Positions 54,147-63,387 of a DNA stretch of 64,000 nt are shown piece after piece. The stretch spans positions 1-64,000 of the forward strand of contig MPDC01000023.1 of NCBI GenBank assembly GCA_001874255.1, in the 5' to 3' direction. The stretch is from Alphaproteobacteria bacterium MedPE-SWcel. Lineage in GTDB: Bacteria > Pseudomonadota > Alphaproteobacteria > Rhodobacterales > Rhodobacteraceae. A model generated the notes under the pieces. The model was not told the origin of the DNA. It saw only the letters and a program-made list of their open reading frames with translations, and did not search any database. A program made the position numbers and the translations under genes. The first letter of the stretch is position 1; each line of letters begins with the position of its first letter.

Positions 54147-55049
54147 ATGGGCGATATAGAAGGCAGTTCTAACGCAGCGCATCGCGCGCTGCAGAGCTTT
54201 GATGCGGTGGAACCGCGATTGAACGGGGGCGACAGCCCTGGGTTCCTGAGTAAGTTTTTCGGGAGTTTCACCCCATCGTCGGAAGATCCGCAACCCCAGA
54301 CGGGGTCCGATGAGATACTTGCAGACCCGCCGCCGGGCATGATGAACCTCCGCCGTCTGCGGGTTGAAGACGTGGCCATTCCCACTGCGGAAATCGATGC
54401 CGTGCCAGTGACCATTTCGCGCGAGGAGTTGGTTCAGGTCTTCCGTGACACCGGTCTGACGCGCATTCCCGTCTACGAGGGCACGCTGGACACTCCGCTG
54501 GGGTTTGTCCATCTCAAGGATTTCGCCCTGACTCACGGTTTTGATTGTGAGGACAATACCTTTGATCTTGCACATATGCTGCGACAGCTCTTGTTCGTGC
54601 CGCCGTCCATGCCGATTGGCGTGCTGTTGACCAAGATGCAGGCAGAGCGGCGTCACATGGCGCTGGTGATCGATGAATATGGCGGTGTGGATGGCTTGTT
54701 GACCATCGAGGACCTGATCGAACAGGTTGTGGGCGAGATCGAGGACGAGCACGACAGCGGCGAGGATCAGACCTGGGTTCAGGAAAAGCCGGGCTGCTAC
54801 GTCGCGCAGGCCCGCACCCCACTGGGTGAGTTCGAAAACGAGATCGGTATCCCGCTCACCCAGCACGAGGATGTGGATGGAGAAGAGATCGACACGCTGG
54901 GAGGTCTTGTCTTCATGCTGTCCGGGCGCGTGCCTGCCCGTGGTGAGGTGATCCAGCACCCCGAGGGGCCTGAGTTCGAGGTCATCGATGCCGATCCCCG
55001 GCGGATCAAACGGTTGCGGGTGCGCCTGCCGGGTATTGCCGCAGAATGA
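54147..55049 (+). CDS. CorC/HlyC-type CBS-domain protein
   Basis: A 300-residue protein. Two CBS domains (about 75-195: RIPVYEGTLDTPLGFVHLKD, MALVIDEYGGVDGLLTIEDL) precede a CorC_HlyC transporter-associated domain (about 210-295). No membrane CNNM domain is present, as in CorC. It was linked to magnesium/cobalt homeostasis. The ATG at 54147 follows GGA. Its stop overlaps lnt (ATGA). Confidence 0.9.
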   Translation: MGDIEGSSNAAHRALQSFDAVEPRLNGGDSPGFLSKFFGSFTPSSEDPQPQTGSDEILADPPPGMMNLRRLRVEDVAIPTAEIDAVPVTISREELVQVFRDTGLTRIPVYEGTLDTPLGFVHLKDFALTHGFDCEDNTFDLAHMLRQLLFVPPSMPIGVLLTKMQAERRHMALVIDEYGGVDGLLTIEDLIEQVVGEIEDEHDSGEDQTWVQEKPGCYVAQARTPLGEFENEIGIPLTQHEDVDGEEIDTLGGLVFMLSGRVPARGEVIQHPEGPEFEVIDADPRRIKRLRVRLPGIAAE

Positions 55050-56581
55050 CGCTTCCGCCAGTGCTCTTGCGGTTTGGCCCCTTCGGGCTGGGCTTTGGGG
55101 CAGGCGCCGTGATGGCGCAGGGGCTGGCTCCGGTCTCCTTCGTCGGCGCGGGGCCGTTGGCTGTCTTCGTGATTGGAGCCTTGTTTCGCAACATCGGCAC
55201 ATCCGCCCGCGCAGGCTGGCTCGGTTGGGTTTTCGGCGCCGGGTATTTCTGTGTCGGCCTTTCCTGGATCACGGAGCCCTTTCAGGTCGATGCCGCCGCC
55301 CATGGCTGGATGGCTCCCTTCGCGCTTGCGGGACTGGGAGGCGGTCTGGCGGTGTTCTGGGCGCTGGCATTTTGGAGTGCAGCGCGATGTGCACGGGCGC
55401 ATTGGGCCGTCATTGCGCTGGTCGGGACCTGGACCCTGGCAGAGCTGGCCCGGGCCTATGTGTTGACCGGCTTTCCCTGGGCGGGATTTGCGCAACTGGC
55501 CTTGCCGGCTGAGGCCGCCTTGCGCTTGGCCCCATGGGTAGGGGCGCAGGGCGTCGGGATGCTCTTGCTTTTGTCAATACTACCCCTTGTATATCTGCGC
55601 CGATCGCGGGGGGTGGCCTTGATCCCTGTCTGCGTCGTTGCTGTTGCGGTGGTGCTGTCGCCCGCGCCGGAACAAAAGGACCTGCCGCTGACGAACAAGA
55701 CTGTGCGCCTGGTGCAGCCAAATGCACCGCAGGACGAAAAATGGCGTCCGGAAAAACGTTGGGTTTTTGTCGAGCGCATGCTCGAACTCACCGCTGCACG
55801 TGGCGATCATGACCTCAGCGATGCCGTCGCAGGCGCGCGTCCGGATCTGGTGATCTGGCCCGAAACCGCGATCCCGACGTTGCAGAACCACATTGATGAC
55901 GTGACACCGGCGCTGGTACAGGCGGCAGGCGGCGCGGAGCTGTTGTATGGTATTCAACGTGAAGAGAACGGACGCTACTTCAACTCCGCCGTGGTGATGA
56001 GTGCCGAGGGAGAGGCGCTCGACATCTATGACAAAAGGCACTTGGTGCCCTTCGGCGAATACATGCCGCTCCCGCATCTTTGGGAGAGGTTCGGCGTCTT
56101 CGGCCTCGCGGCCCGCGCTGCCGCCGGCTATGCGCCCGGGGCGCGCCATATGCTGCTGGACACATCGGTTGGCCGGGCGCTCCCCCTCATCTGTTATGAG
56201 GGTGTGTTTGCGCAGAATGTCGGGGCTGCGCCCTCGCGGCCGGATTTTCTGGTCCTCATCACCAATGACGCCTGGTTCGGCAGCTATTCCGGCCCTTATC
56301 AGCACCTCGTACAGGCCCAGTTGCGCGCGGCTGAGCAAGGCTTGCCGATGCTGCGGGCCGCCAATACCGGCGTCTCTGCGGTGATCGATCCCTACGGCCG
56401 TATCCGCGACCGCATCGGGCTTGGCGTTGCCGGCTACCTGGATGGCGATCTTCCGCAGCCTCTGCCCCCGACGTTGTACAGCTACAGTGGCGACTGGCTG
56501 GTACTGCTCTTGGCTCTGCTCATTGGGAGTGTCGCCACCCTGCCACGTCTGTGGTCAAATTCGTCTCGAACACTTGCTTAA
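55046..56581 (+). CDS. lnt: Apolipoprotein N-acyltransferase
   Basis: A 511-residue inner-membrane enzyme that adds the third acyl chain to lipoproteins. N-terminal membrane helices precede a nitrilase-like domain with the triad Glu in VIWPETAIP, Lys in YDKRHLVPFGEY and Cys in PLICYEG. A C-terminal helix follows. Confidence 0.95.
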   Translation: MTLPPVLLRFGPFGLGFGAGAVMAQGLAPVSFVGAGPLAVFVIGALFRNIGTSARAGWLGWVFGAGYFCVGLSWITEPFQVDAAAHGWMAPFALAGLGGGLAVFWALAFWSAARCARAHWAVIALVGTWTLAELARAYVLTGFPWAGFAQLALPAEAALRLAPWVGAQGVGMLLLLSILPLVYLRRSRGVALIPVCVVAVAVVLSPAPEQKDLPLTNKTVRLVQPNAPQDEKWRPEKRWVFVERMLELTAARGDHDLSDAVAGARPDLVIWPETAIPTLQNHIDDVTPALVQAAGGAELLYGIQREENGRYFNSAVVMSAEGEALDIYDKRHLVPFGEYMPLPHLWERFGVFGLAARAAAGYAPGARHMLLDTSVGRALPLICYEGVFAQNVGAAPSRPDFLVLITNDAWFGSYSGPYQHLVQAQLRAAEQGLPMLRAANTGVSAVIDPYGRIRDRIGLGVAGYLDGDLPQPLPPTLYSYSGDWLVLLLALLIGSVATLPRLWSNSSRTLA

Positions 56582-56635
56582 CTCTACCGAGATATAGATT
56601 GACCGGACACACGGGTGCGCGTACTGCGGTCCGAC

Positions 56636-56684
56636 TGTCGCCACAACGGCTTCCTGGCGTGGCGGTTTAACCTGAATGGAGCAC
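56636..56684 (+). promoter_or_regulatory. SAM/SAH riboswitch of metK
   Basis: The stem CGCCAC (56639-56644)/GTGGCG (56659-56664) encloses the conserved AACGGCTTCCTGGC, and a downstream AATGGAGCA (56675-56683) follows after a short A/T-rich link. GGAG of that segment is the metK ribosome site and can pair with CTTCC of the loop to form a pseudoknot. Size and conserved core agree with the SAM/SAH riboswitch class, which sequesters the ribosome site on ligand binding. Confidence 0.9.
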
Positions 56685-56690
56685 TTTCTC

Positions 56691-57872
56691 ATGAGCCTCA
56701 AAGATTACACTTTCACCTCGGAGTCCGTTTCGGAAGGGCATCCTGACAAGGTCTGTGACCGGATATCGGATGCTGTCCTGGATGCGTTGATTGCCGAAGA
56801 ACCCGAAGCGCGCGTCGCTGCGGAAACCTTTGCCACCACCAACAGAGTGGTCATCGGGGGCGAAGTGGGCCTCTCTGATCAGGCCAAGTTGAAGGACTGC
56901 ATGGGCCGGATCGATGAAATCACTCGGGCCTGCATCAAGGATATCGGCTACGAGCAGGACAAGTTCCATCACGAGACGGTGGAGATCACCAACCTTCTTC
57001 ACGAGCAATCTGCCCATATCGCACAAGGTGTGGATGCAGATGGTGACAAGGACGAGGGCGCAGGCGACCAGGGTATCATGTTCGGTTTTGCCACCGACGA
57101 GACGGACGCAATGATGCCGGCTCCGATCCAGTACTCGCATGCAATTCTGCGTCGCCTGGCGGAGGTGCGTAAGAATGGTACGGAACCGGCATTGGGTCCG
57201 GATGCCAAGTCGCAGATCTCGGTTCGCTACGCAGATGACAAACCTGTTGAGGTCACCTCGCTCGTGCTGTCGACCCAGCACCTGGACGAAGCACTGACAT
57301 CGGCTGATATCCGCGCGATGGTAGAGCCTTACATCCGCGAGACTCTGCCTGACGGGTGGTTGACGGCCAAAACCGTCTGGCACGTCAACCCGACCGGGAA
57401 ATTCGTGATCGGTGGCCCCGATGGCGACGCCGGTCTGACCGGGCGAAAGATCATTGTCGATACCTATGGCGGTGCGGCTCCACACGGCGGCGGTGCGTTC
57501 TCGGGCAAGGATCCGACCAAGGTTGACCGCTCGGCGGCCTATGCGGCGCGCTATCTCGCAAAGAATATCGTGGCTGCAGGTCTCGCGCATAAATGTACCC
57601 TTCAGCTTTCATACGCAATTGGCGTGGCCGCGCCGTTGTCGATCTACGTCAATACCCATGGAACCGGTGCCGTGCCGGACCAGGTGATCGAAGGGGCCGT
57701 GAGCAAGTGCATGGATCTGACACCACGGGGCATCCGCACGCAATTGGGGCTCAACAAACCGATTTATCAGCGCACCGCAGCCTACGGCCATTTCGGCCGC
57801 GCCCCTGACGCAGACGGTGGGTTCTCTTGGGAGCGCACAGATCTGACAGAGGCACTAAAACAAGCCGTCTGA
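56691..57872 (+). CDS. metK: S-adenosylmethionine synthetase
   Basis: A 393-residue MetK that makes SAM from methionine and [33 protein letters not shown] and [19 protein letters not shown] are all present. The ATG at 56691 lies nine bases after the GGAG held by the riboswitch; an earlier ATG at 56676 lies inside the riboswitch and is rejected. Confidence 0.97.
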   Translation: MSLKDYTFTSESVSEGHPDKVCDRISDAVLDALIAEEPEARVAAETFATTNRVVIGGEVGLSDQAKLKDCMGRIDEITRACIKDIGYEQDKFHHETVEITNLLHEQSAHIAQGVDADGDKDEGAGDQGIMFGFATDETDAMMPAPIQYSHAILRRLAEVRKNGTEPALGPDAKSQISVRYADDKPVEVTSLVLSTQHLDEALTSADIRAMVEPYIRETLPDGWLTAKTVWHVNPTGKFVIGGPDGDAGLTGRKIIVDTYGGAAPHGGGAFSGKDPTKVDRSAAYAARYLAKNIVAAGLAHKCTLQLSYAIGVAAPLSIYVNTHGTGAVPDQVIEGAVSKCMDLTPRGIRTQLGLNKPIYQRTAAYGHFGRAPDADGGFSWERTDLTEALKQAV

Positions 57873-57908
57873 GATCGCGGACTTCGATCCTCGCGGCACA
57901 GTGTTTTG

Positions 57909-57938
57909 ACAAAAGGCGGGGGAAACCTCGCCTTTTGT
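57909..57938 (+). terminator. Terminator of metK
   Basis: ACAAAAGGCG (57909-57918) pairs perfectly with CGCCTTTTGT (57929-57938); a few further inner pairs are possible. It lies 37 bases after the metK stop. The T run is within the stem. Confidence 0.75.
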
Positions 57939-58084
57939 GCACTCTTGCCGCCTCACACCGCAGAGCCTTTGTCCAGACAGGCGAACAGGCAACGCGATCC
58001 TGCCGTGGCGCGCGCCGGTCCATGCTCTGAGAGAACGGGTTTGCATTGAGCCGGTCAGAGCCGCTATGAAAAGTCGAGCACAGG

Positions 58085-58777
58085 ATGATGAAAACGGGGT
58101 CTTGCATGGCGGGAACAGGACTATGGCGCCCGCTCGGGATCCTCCTCTGCGGCGGGTGGGGTGCGGTATTGACAGCTCCCACCGTCGCCTTTGGCACGGA
58201 AAACAGCCGCCTGTTTGTCTCCGAAACGACCCTCGTGTTCGACACGGAAACTGGCGAAGAAAACCAGCCGGGTGAAATCGTCGTCGAGGACATCGAAGGG
58301 TTTCGCACGCTCCTGAGCGCGCATCCGGCCGTGACCGAGGTGCGGCTCGATTCCGGCGGCGGCAGTGTCTATGCCAGTTCGGAGATCGCCTGGATCGTGG
58401 CGGATTACGGCCTGAATACAACAGTGCAGGGTGAATGTATCAGCGCCTGCGTCGATATCTTTCTTGCCGGCGCGCGCAGACAGATGACGCGGGGATCAAA
58501 GATCGGGTTCCATCGCCGGTCATGGTCGCCGAATTCGGTCGAGAGCTACTACACTGATCTCCGCGAAAGCCGGGGCTGGGACACGCCGTTTGTCTTTGGG
58601 TCGTGGATCTACGAGGATACGCAGCGCGAGATGTATGACTATCTGAACTATATGGTGGATCGCGGCGTTGACCCGGGGTTTGCCATCAAGACCCTGCAGA
58701 TGGATCCCGGCGACGAATGGTATCCCTCGCGCCGCACCTTGGTCGCGGCGGGCGTATTGCGCGACAAGGCGCCGTAG
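58085..58777 (+). CDS. Predicted exported ClpP/crotonase-fold protein (COG3904-like)
   Basis: A 230-residue protein with an N-terminal hydrophobic signal (about 10-36). LDSGGGSVYASSEIAWIVADYG and GECISACVDIFLAGARRQM match the ClpP-like fold of predicted periplasmic proteins of COG3904, where the Ser between two Cys is in the nucleophile position. Whether it is a working protease is not known. An adjacent ATG at 58088 could equally be the start. It lies between metK and trmB, downstream of the metK terminator. Confidence 0.75.
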   Translation: MMKTGSCMAGTGLWRPLGILLCGGWGAVLTAPTVAFGTENSRLFVSETTLVFDTETGEENQPGEIVVEDIEGFRTLLSAHPAVTEVRLDSGGGSVYASSEIAWIVADYGLNTTVQGECISACVDIFLAGARRQMTRGSKIGFHRRSWSPNSVESYYTDLRESRGWDTPFVFGSWIYEDTQREMYDYLNYMVDRGVDPGFAIKTLQMDPGDEWYPSRRTLVAAGVLRDKAP

Positions 58778-58908
58778 CCATACACCCTGTGTGGGCCCGC
58801 CGGAGCCCCCTGGCGCAGGGCTCGCCATCGCGCAGCGCTGCCCCGATGCCGTCGCGGCTTGACCTCTGGTCTCTGATGCGGCAGAGGGGGGCGCGATTTT
58901 CGCACGGC

Positions 58909-58956
58909 CTGACCATAGCACTGACCATCGAACTGACCACCACACTGACCGAGACC
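58909..58956. repeat. 12-bp tandem repeat, four copies
   Basis: CTGACCATAGCA, CTGACCATCGAA, CTGACCACCACA and CTGACCGAGACC follow each other at an exact 12-base period. The array ends 27 bases before the trmB ATG. Confidence 0.88.
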
Positions 58957-58982
58957 TGTTGACCAGAGGGAACCCATTCCAG

Positions 58983-59753
58983 ATGTCCGAAGATGATTCC
59001 CACCCGTCGCATGCAACGCCGCCGCAAACCGATCCCGATCGCGAAGGCCGACATGTCTCGGGCGCCCCATGGCGCAACTTCTACGGCCGTTTCAAAGGCA
59101 AGACATTGAAGCCGAATCAAGAGCGCTATCTTGATGAGGACCTGCCGCGTCTGAGCCCCGGACCCGTCGGCTGGGAGGAAAACCCCCGCCGCGAGCCTCT
59201 GGATCTGGAGCGGGTGTTTGGCAACCGGGATATCTGGCTCGAGATCGGGTTCGGCGGCGGCGAACATCTGGTGCATCAGGCCGAACGCAACCCGGATGTC
59301 GGCATCATCGGAGCCGAGCCCTACATCAACGGCATCGCAATGCTGTTGGGAAAACTGCGCCAGTCAGAGGCCGCCAACGTCCGCGTTCATCCCGGCGATG
59401 CCCGGGACCTGATGGATGTGATCCCGGCAGCGACTGTATCACGCGCTTTCTTACTCTACCCCGATCCCTGGCCCAAGGCGCGTCACCATCGTCGTCGGTT
59501 CGTGACCCAGGATCATCTGGCGCCACTTGCGCGCGTGCTCAAGCCCGGGGCGATCTTTCGCGTGGCCACTGACATTCCGGACTATGTGCGTCAGACACTG
59601 GAAGAAGTCCCGAAGGCGGGCTTTGAGTGGCTGGCCGACGGTCCGCAGGACTGGCGCCAACCGTGGCAGGACTGGATCTCGACGCGGTATGAACAAAAGG
59701 CTCTTCGTGAGGGGCGTAGACCGCACTACCTGACCTTTCGCCGATCCGGTTGA
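58983..59753 (+). CDS. trmB: tRNA (guanine-N7)-methyltransferase
   Basis: A 256-residue TrmB that methylates G46. SAM-binding LEIGFGGGEHLVHQA and the signature LLYPDPWPKARHHRRRFV are intact. The ATG at 58983 follows AGAGGGAA; a TTG at 58959 at the end of the tandem array is possible. Downstream of metK, as usual in this group. Confidence 0.94.
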   Translation: MSEDDSHPSHATPPQTDPDREGRHVSGAPWRNFYGRFKGKTLKPNQERYLDEDLPRLSPGPVGWEENPRREPLDLERVFGNRDIWLEIGFGGGEHLVHQAERNPDVGIIGAEPYINGIAMLLGKLRQSEAANVRVHPGDARDLMDVIPAATVSRAFLLYPDPWPKARHHRRRFVTQDHLAPLARVLKPGAIFRVATDIPDYVRQTLEEVPKAGFEWLADGPQDWRQPWQDWISTRYEQKALREGRRPHYLTFRRSG

Positions 59754-59777
59754 TATATCCGGACACTGCGCCCGACC

Positions 59778-59810
59778 TTCATCTTTTTGAAAATACCTCG
59801 GAGCGCGAGG
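59778..59810 (-). terminator. Terminator-like repeat, copy 2
   Basis: On the minus strand CCTCG/CGAGG stem, then TATTTT, then CAAAAAGATGAAG. It matches the repeat at 53022-53051 in its tail. Here it is in the opposite direction to trmB. Confidence 0.6.
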
Positions 59811-60044
59811 CAGCGCCTCGCATCTGACATTTGCGTGCGTGTCCGCACCCTTGCGCCCGCGAAGACCGCAGCCTGCAGGGCATGCCAACAGAGCAACCTG
59901 TCTGGCTGACCCCACAGGCGGCCGGGCAATGCGCGGTGTGCAAATGGTCAGGTCGCGTTCTTGCCGATCGCGCGCGCTTGATGATGGACGCAGACTGCGT
60001 CATGCGCTAACAGCCTTTCGACGATCTTCTGAAGAGGAAACCTC
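59811..60044. other. Intergenic region before aroA
   Basis: About 230 bases with no recognisable gene. The aroA promoter should lie here. Confidence 0.35.
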
Positions 60045-61397
60045 ATGTCCGGCCACGGCACGCCCACCCCTATGACCTCCCGCCGCGCAGGCCCGCTCAA
60101 GGGCGTGGCAGATGTGCCAGGGGACAAGTCGATTTCTCACCGGTCCCTGATCCTCGGCGCCATGGCAGTGGGCGAGACACGGATTAGCGGCCTCCTGGAA
60201 GGCGAGGACGTGCTGGACACCGCCAAGGCGATGCAGGCCTTCGGAGCCGAGGTGATCAATCACGGCAGCGGCGAATGGTCGGTGTTCGGGGTCGGGGTCG
60301 GAGGCTTTGCCGAGCCGGACAATGTGATTGACTGCGGCAACTCGGGAACCGGTGTACGGTTGATCATGGGGGCCATGGCAACCTCGCCGATCACCGCCAC
60401 CTTTACCGGGGATGCCTCATTGAACAAACGGCCAATGGCGCGGGTCACCGATCCGTTGGCGCTGTTCGGCGCCCGCTCCGTGGGCCGCGACGGGGGGCGT
60501 CTGCCGATGACCATCGTCGGGGCGGCGGACCCGGTGCCGGTGCGGTACACGGTGCCGGTCCCCTCGGCGCAGGTGAAATCTGCGGTGCTTCTGGCGGGGC
60601 TGAACGCGCCCGGCAAGACCGTTGTGATCGAGCACGAAGCCACGCGTGACCATTCCGAGCGGATGCTGGCGGGATTTGGCGCAGAGGTTACGGTTGAGGA
60701 TACCGAAGAGGGTCGTGTGATCACGCTGACCGGCCAGCCGGAGCTGAAACCTCAGGTGATCGCAGTGCCCCGCGATCCTTCGTCGGCGGCTTTTCCGGTC
60801 TGCGCCGCGCTGGTGACGCCCGGGTCTGACGTATTGGTGCCGGGGATCGGCCTGAACCCGACCCGTGCCGGTCTCTTTGCCACCCTGCGCGATATGGGGG
60901 CGGATCTGACCTATGAGAACGAGCGTGAGGAGGGCGGCGAGCCGGTGGCTGATCTGCGGGCCAGATATTCCCCCGATATGCGCGGCATTGACGTGCCCCC
61001 GGCGCGCGCCGCATCGATGATCGACGAATACCCGGTGCTGTCCGTCGTGGCGGCCTTTGCCACCGGCACCACCATGATGGCGGGCGTGAAAGAGCTGCGC
61101 GTCAAGGAAAGTGACCGTATCGACGCAATGGCCCGCGGCCTGCGTGCCAATGGAGTGACCGTTCAGGAAGGCGATGACTGGTGGAGTGTGGAGGGCTGTG
61201 GCCCGGATGGCGTTCCGGGCGGCGCCACCTGCGAAAGCTTCCTCGATCACCGTATTGCGATGTCGTTCATGGTGATGGGGATGGGGGCGCAAAGCCCGGT
61301 CTCTGTTGATGACGGCAGCCCGATTGCCACCTCGTTCCCGATCTTCGAGCGGTTGATGGGCGATCTGGGCGCGCAGATCAGCCGCAGCAATAGCTGA
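60045..61397 (+). CDS. aroA: EPSP synthase (3-phosphoshikimate 1-carboxyvinyltransferase), class II-like
   Basis: A 450-residue AroA. Its sequence is much like the CP4-type class: [55 protein letters not shown] and DHRIAMSF. The PEP-site loop reads [10 protein letters not shown]; the position that is Ala in the CP4 enzyme is Gly here, the usual glyphosate-sensitive residue. It joins PEP to shikimate-3-phosphate. It starts behind GAAGAGGAAA. cmk follows. Confidence 0.95.
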   Translation: MSGHGTPTPMTSRRAGPLKGVADVPGDKSISHRSLILGAMAVGETRISGLLEGEDVLDTAKAMQAFGAEVINHGSGEWSVFGVGVGGFAEPDNVIDCGNSGTGVRLIMGAMATSPITATFTGDASLNKRPMARVTDPLALFGARSVGRDGGRLPMTIVGAADPVPVRYTVPVPSAQVKSAVLLAGLNAPGKTVVIEHEATRDHSERMLAGFGAEVTVEDTEEGRVITLTGQPELKPQVIAVPRDPSSAAFPVCAALVTPGSDVLVPGIGLNPTRAGLFATLRDMGADLTYENEREEGGEPVADLRARYSPDMRGIDVPPARAASMIDEYPVLSVVAAFATGTTMMAGVKELRVKESDRIDAMARGLRANGVTVQEGDDWWSVEGCGPDGVPGGATCESFLDHRIAMSFMVMGMGAQSPVSVDDGSPIATSFPIFERLMGDLGAQISRSNS

Positions 61398-61528
61398 CCA
61401 GAAGCGCCCGTGGCGGGATCTTGATCCGCAGGGATAGGAAGGGCCCGGGTGCACAGCCGCGTGACAAGCGCCCTCCTGCGGCATAGAAATAGCGCAACCA
61501 CAGCACAATACGCCCGCCGGGCACGCCC

Positions 61529-61583
61529 GACAGGTCAGTGACAAACCCGTGACAGCCCTGCGACAGACCGGTGACAGACCGGT
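61529..61583. repeat. 11-bp tandem repeat, five copies
   Basis: GACAGGTCAGT, GACAAACCCGT, GACAGCCCTGC and two identical GACAGACCGGT copies run at an exact 11-base period. The array ends 33 bases before the cmk ATG. Confidence 0.88.
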
Positions 61584-61616
61584 GACCGGCGGCAGACGAA
61601 GGAAAGACGGAGACCC

Positions 61617-62225
61617 ATGGCCTTTACCATCGCAATCGACGGGCCCGCAGCAGCGGGGAAGGGGACCATTTCCAAAGCCGTGTCCGAGCACTTTGGTTTT
61701 GGCCATCTCGACACAGGCCTCCTGTACCGGGCGGTCGGCGCGCGGATGCTGGATGGCGCCGAGCCCGTGCGTGCAGCCGAAGCCTTGGAAGTGGCCGATC
61801 TGGAGCGGGACGACCTGCGCACGGTGGCGGTGGCACAGGCGGCCTCCAAGGTCGCAGTGATTGCGGGCGTCCGGGCGGCGCTGGTGGATTTTCAGCGCGC
61901 TTTTGCCCGCCGGGCCGGAGGCGCGGTGATGGACGGGCGTGATATCGGAACGGTGATCTGCCCCGAGGCCGAAGTGAAGCTGTTCGTGACCGCAAGCGCC
62001 GAGGTGCGGGCGAGGCGGCGGTTCCTCGAATTGACCGCCAAGGGCAGCGTCATCACCCTCGAAGAGGTGTTGGCGGATGTGCGTGCCCGCGACGAGCGTG
62101 ACATGACCCGGGCCGAGGCTCCTCTGAAGCCTGCCGATGATGCGATCCTGATCGACACCAGCACCCTGAGCATCGACGACGCAGTTGCCCGTGCCATTGC
62201 CGAAGTGGCAGCGCGTCAACATTGA
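61617..62225 (+). CDS. cmk: Cytidylate kinase
   Basis: A 202-residue CMP kinase. The P-loop is [15 protein letters not shown]; the CMP-binding region includes [32 protein letters not shown] precedes the ATG. The aroA-cmk-rpsA order is common. Confidence 0.95.
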   Translation: MAFTIAIDGPAAAGKGTISKAVSEHFGFGHLDTGLLYRAVGARMLDGAEPVRAAEALEVADLERDDLRTVAVAQAASKVAVIAGVRAALVDFQRAFARRAGGAVMDGRDIGTVICPEAEVKLFVTASAEVRARRRFLELTAKGSVITLEEVLADVRARDERDMTRAEAPLKPADDAILIDTSTLSIDDAVARAIAEVAARQH

Positions 62226-62322
62226 CCGACCTTTGCAGGAAAACGCATGTGCTGCCCGCAGGCGGCGCAAAAGGCATGTGCGCAGGCGCACAGGGGCCGA
62301 CCCCGGCGTCAGGTTTTTAAAC

Positions 62323-62350
62323 TTGAACCGATCAGTTTAGTTGCTATGTC
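62323..62350 (+). promoter_or_regulatory. Candidate promoter of the nitroreductase gene
   Basis: TTGAAC (62323-62328), 16 bases, TATGTC (62345-62350), 39 bases before the start codon. Only a moderate match. Confidence 0.4.
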
Positions 62351-62388
62351 AGCGGGAGCAACGAATTCCCTGAAAGGACCCCTGATAG

Positions 62389-63018
62389 ATGTTTCTGGAC
62401 AAGCTGAACTGGCGCTATGCCACCAAGAAGATGGACCCCTCGAAAGCCGTCCCCGAAGACAAGGTCGCGCAGATCGTCGAAGCGATCAGGATGGCTCCGA
62501 CATCCAGTGGTGTGCAGCCGTTCGAATTGCTGGTGATCCGCAACAAGGAGCTGCGCGAGAAGATCCGCCCGGTGTCCTGGGATCAGGCGCAGATCACCGA
62601 TGGTTCGCATCTTTTGGTTTTTGCCGCCTGGGACAACTACACGGCCGAGCGCATCGATGCGGTTGTCGAGCAGCTGGTGGAAGAGCGCGGCGCCTCCGAG
62701 ATGTTGCAGGGCTACTATGACAAGCTGAAAGCGATGTACCTGCCTCGCGATGCAGAGGTCAACTATGCCCATGCGGCGCGTCAGGCCTATATCGCGCTCG
62801 GCTTTGCGCTGGCGGCGGCGGCAGAATTGGGCGTCGACAGCACCCCGATGGAAGGGTTCGACCCGGATCAGGTGGACGAAATCCTCGGCCTGAAGGAAAA
62901 AGGTCTGCGTTCCGTCATTCTGCTGCCCTTGGGCTATCGTGCCGAAGACGGCGATTGGTTGCTGCCGATGAAAAAGGTCCGCAAATCCGAGGCAGCGCTG
63001 GTCACCGAGATCGACTGA
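62389..63018 (+). CDS. Nitroreductase-family flavoprotein (NfsB-like)
   Basis: A 209-residue FMN protein. RYATKKMDPSKAVPE with the FMN-binding RxxTKK start, MAPTSSGVQPF, and ILLPLGYRAEDGDWL near the end fit the NfsB group. It would use NAD(P)H to reduce nitro compounds or quinones. It is inserted between cmk and rpsA and has its own promoter-like sequence. Confidence 0.9.
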   Translation: MFLDKLNWRYATKKMDPSKAVPEDKVAQIVEAIRMAPTSSGVQPFELLVIRNKELREKIRPVSWDQAQITDGSHLLVFAAWDNYTAERIDAVVEQLVEERGASEMLQGYYDKLKAMYLPRDAEVNYAHAARQAYIALGFALAAAAELGVDSTPMEGFDPDQVDEILGLKEKGLRSVILLPLGYRAEDGDWLLPMKKVRKSEAALVTEID

Positions 63019-63040
63019 TCCATTCAAATCCGCCCGGAGG

Positions 63041-63095
63041 CGGACTGGGAGCGAACTGGGCGCACACTGGGGGCGAACCGGGCACACACTGGGGG
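63041..63095. repeat. 11-bp tandem repeat, five copies
   Basis: CGGACTGGGAG, CGAACTGGGCG, CACACTGGGGG, CGAACCGGGCA and CACACTGGGGG run at an exact 11-base period from 23 bases past the nitroreductase stop, in the upstream region of rpsA. Confidence 0.88.
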
Positions 63096-63346
63096 CAGGC
63101 CATAGGGCTCTGCTCCCGGTGTTGAAACCCGCGCTGGGCACGGGCCGGGCGATAGAGTCCAAGACCCCTTGCCAGCAGGGCCGGAACCCCCTATACAGCG
63201 CCTTGTCAACAGAGATGCGAAAACGCACCAAGACAGACTGGGCAGGGTCGGGGCATACCTCGGCCCTTTGTGTTTGTTTGTGCCCGGGCTGTCAGCGCAT
63301 CGCCTCTCGTCCGACCAACCCATCTAAGACCGGCGGAGACAACCGC

Positions 63347-63370
63347 ATGGCCAGAAAAACCGATTTGTAA
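63347..63370 (+). CDS. Possible 7-codon upstream ORF of rpsA
   Basis: ATG at 63347, behind CGGCGGAG, opens a 7-codon frame (MARKTDL) that stops with TAA at 63368. The TAA overlaps the AAAGGAAA ribosome site of rpsA. It could couple translation of rpsA or be chance. Confidence 0.3.
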   Translation: MARKTDL

Positions 63371-63387
63371 AGGAAACCTGAGACCAC

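Noticed and set aside
60417-62291. A 624-residue open frame on the minus strand
   Set aside because: Antisense to aroA and cmk.
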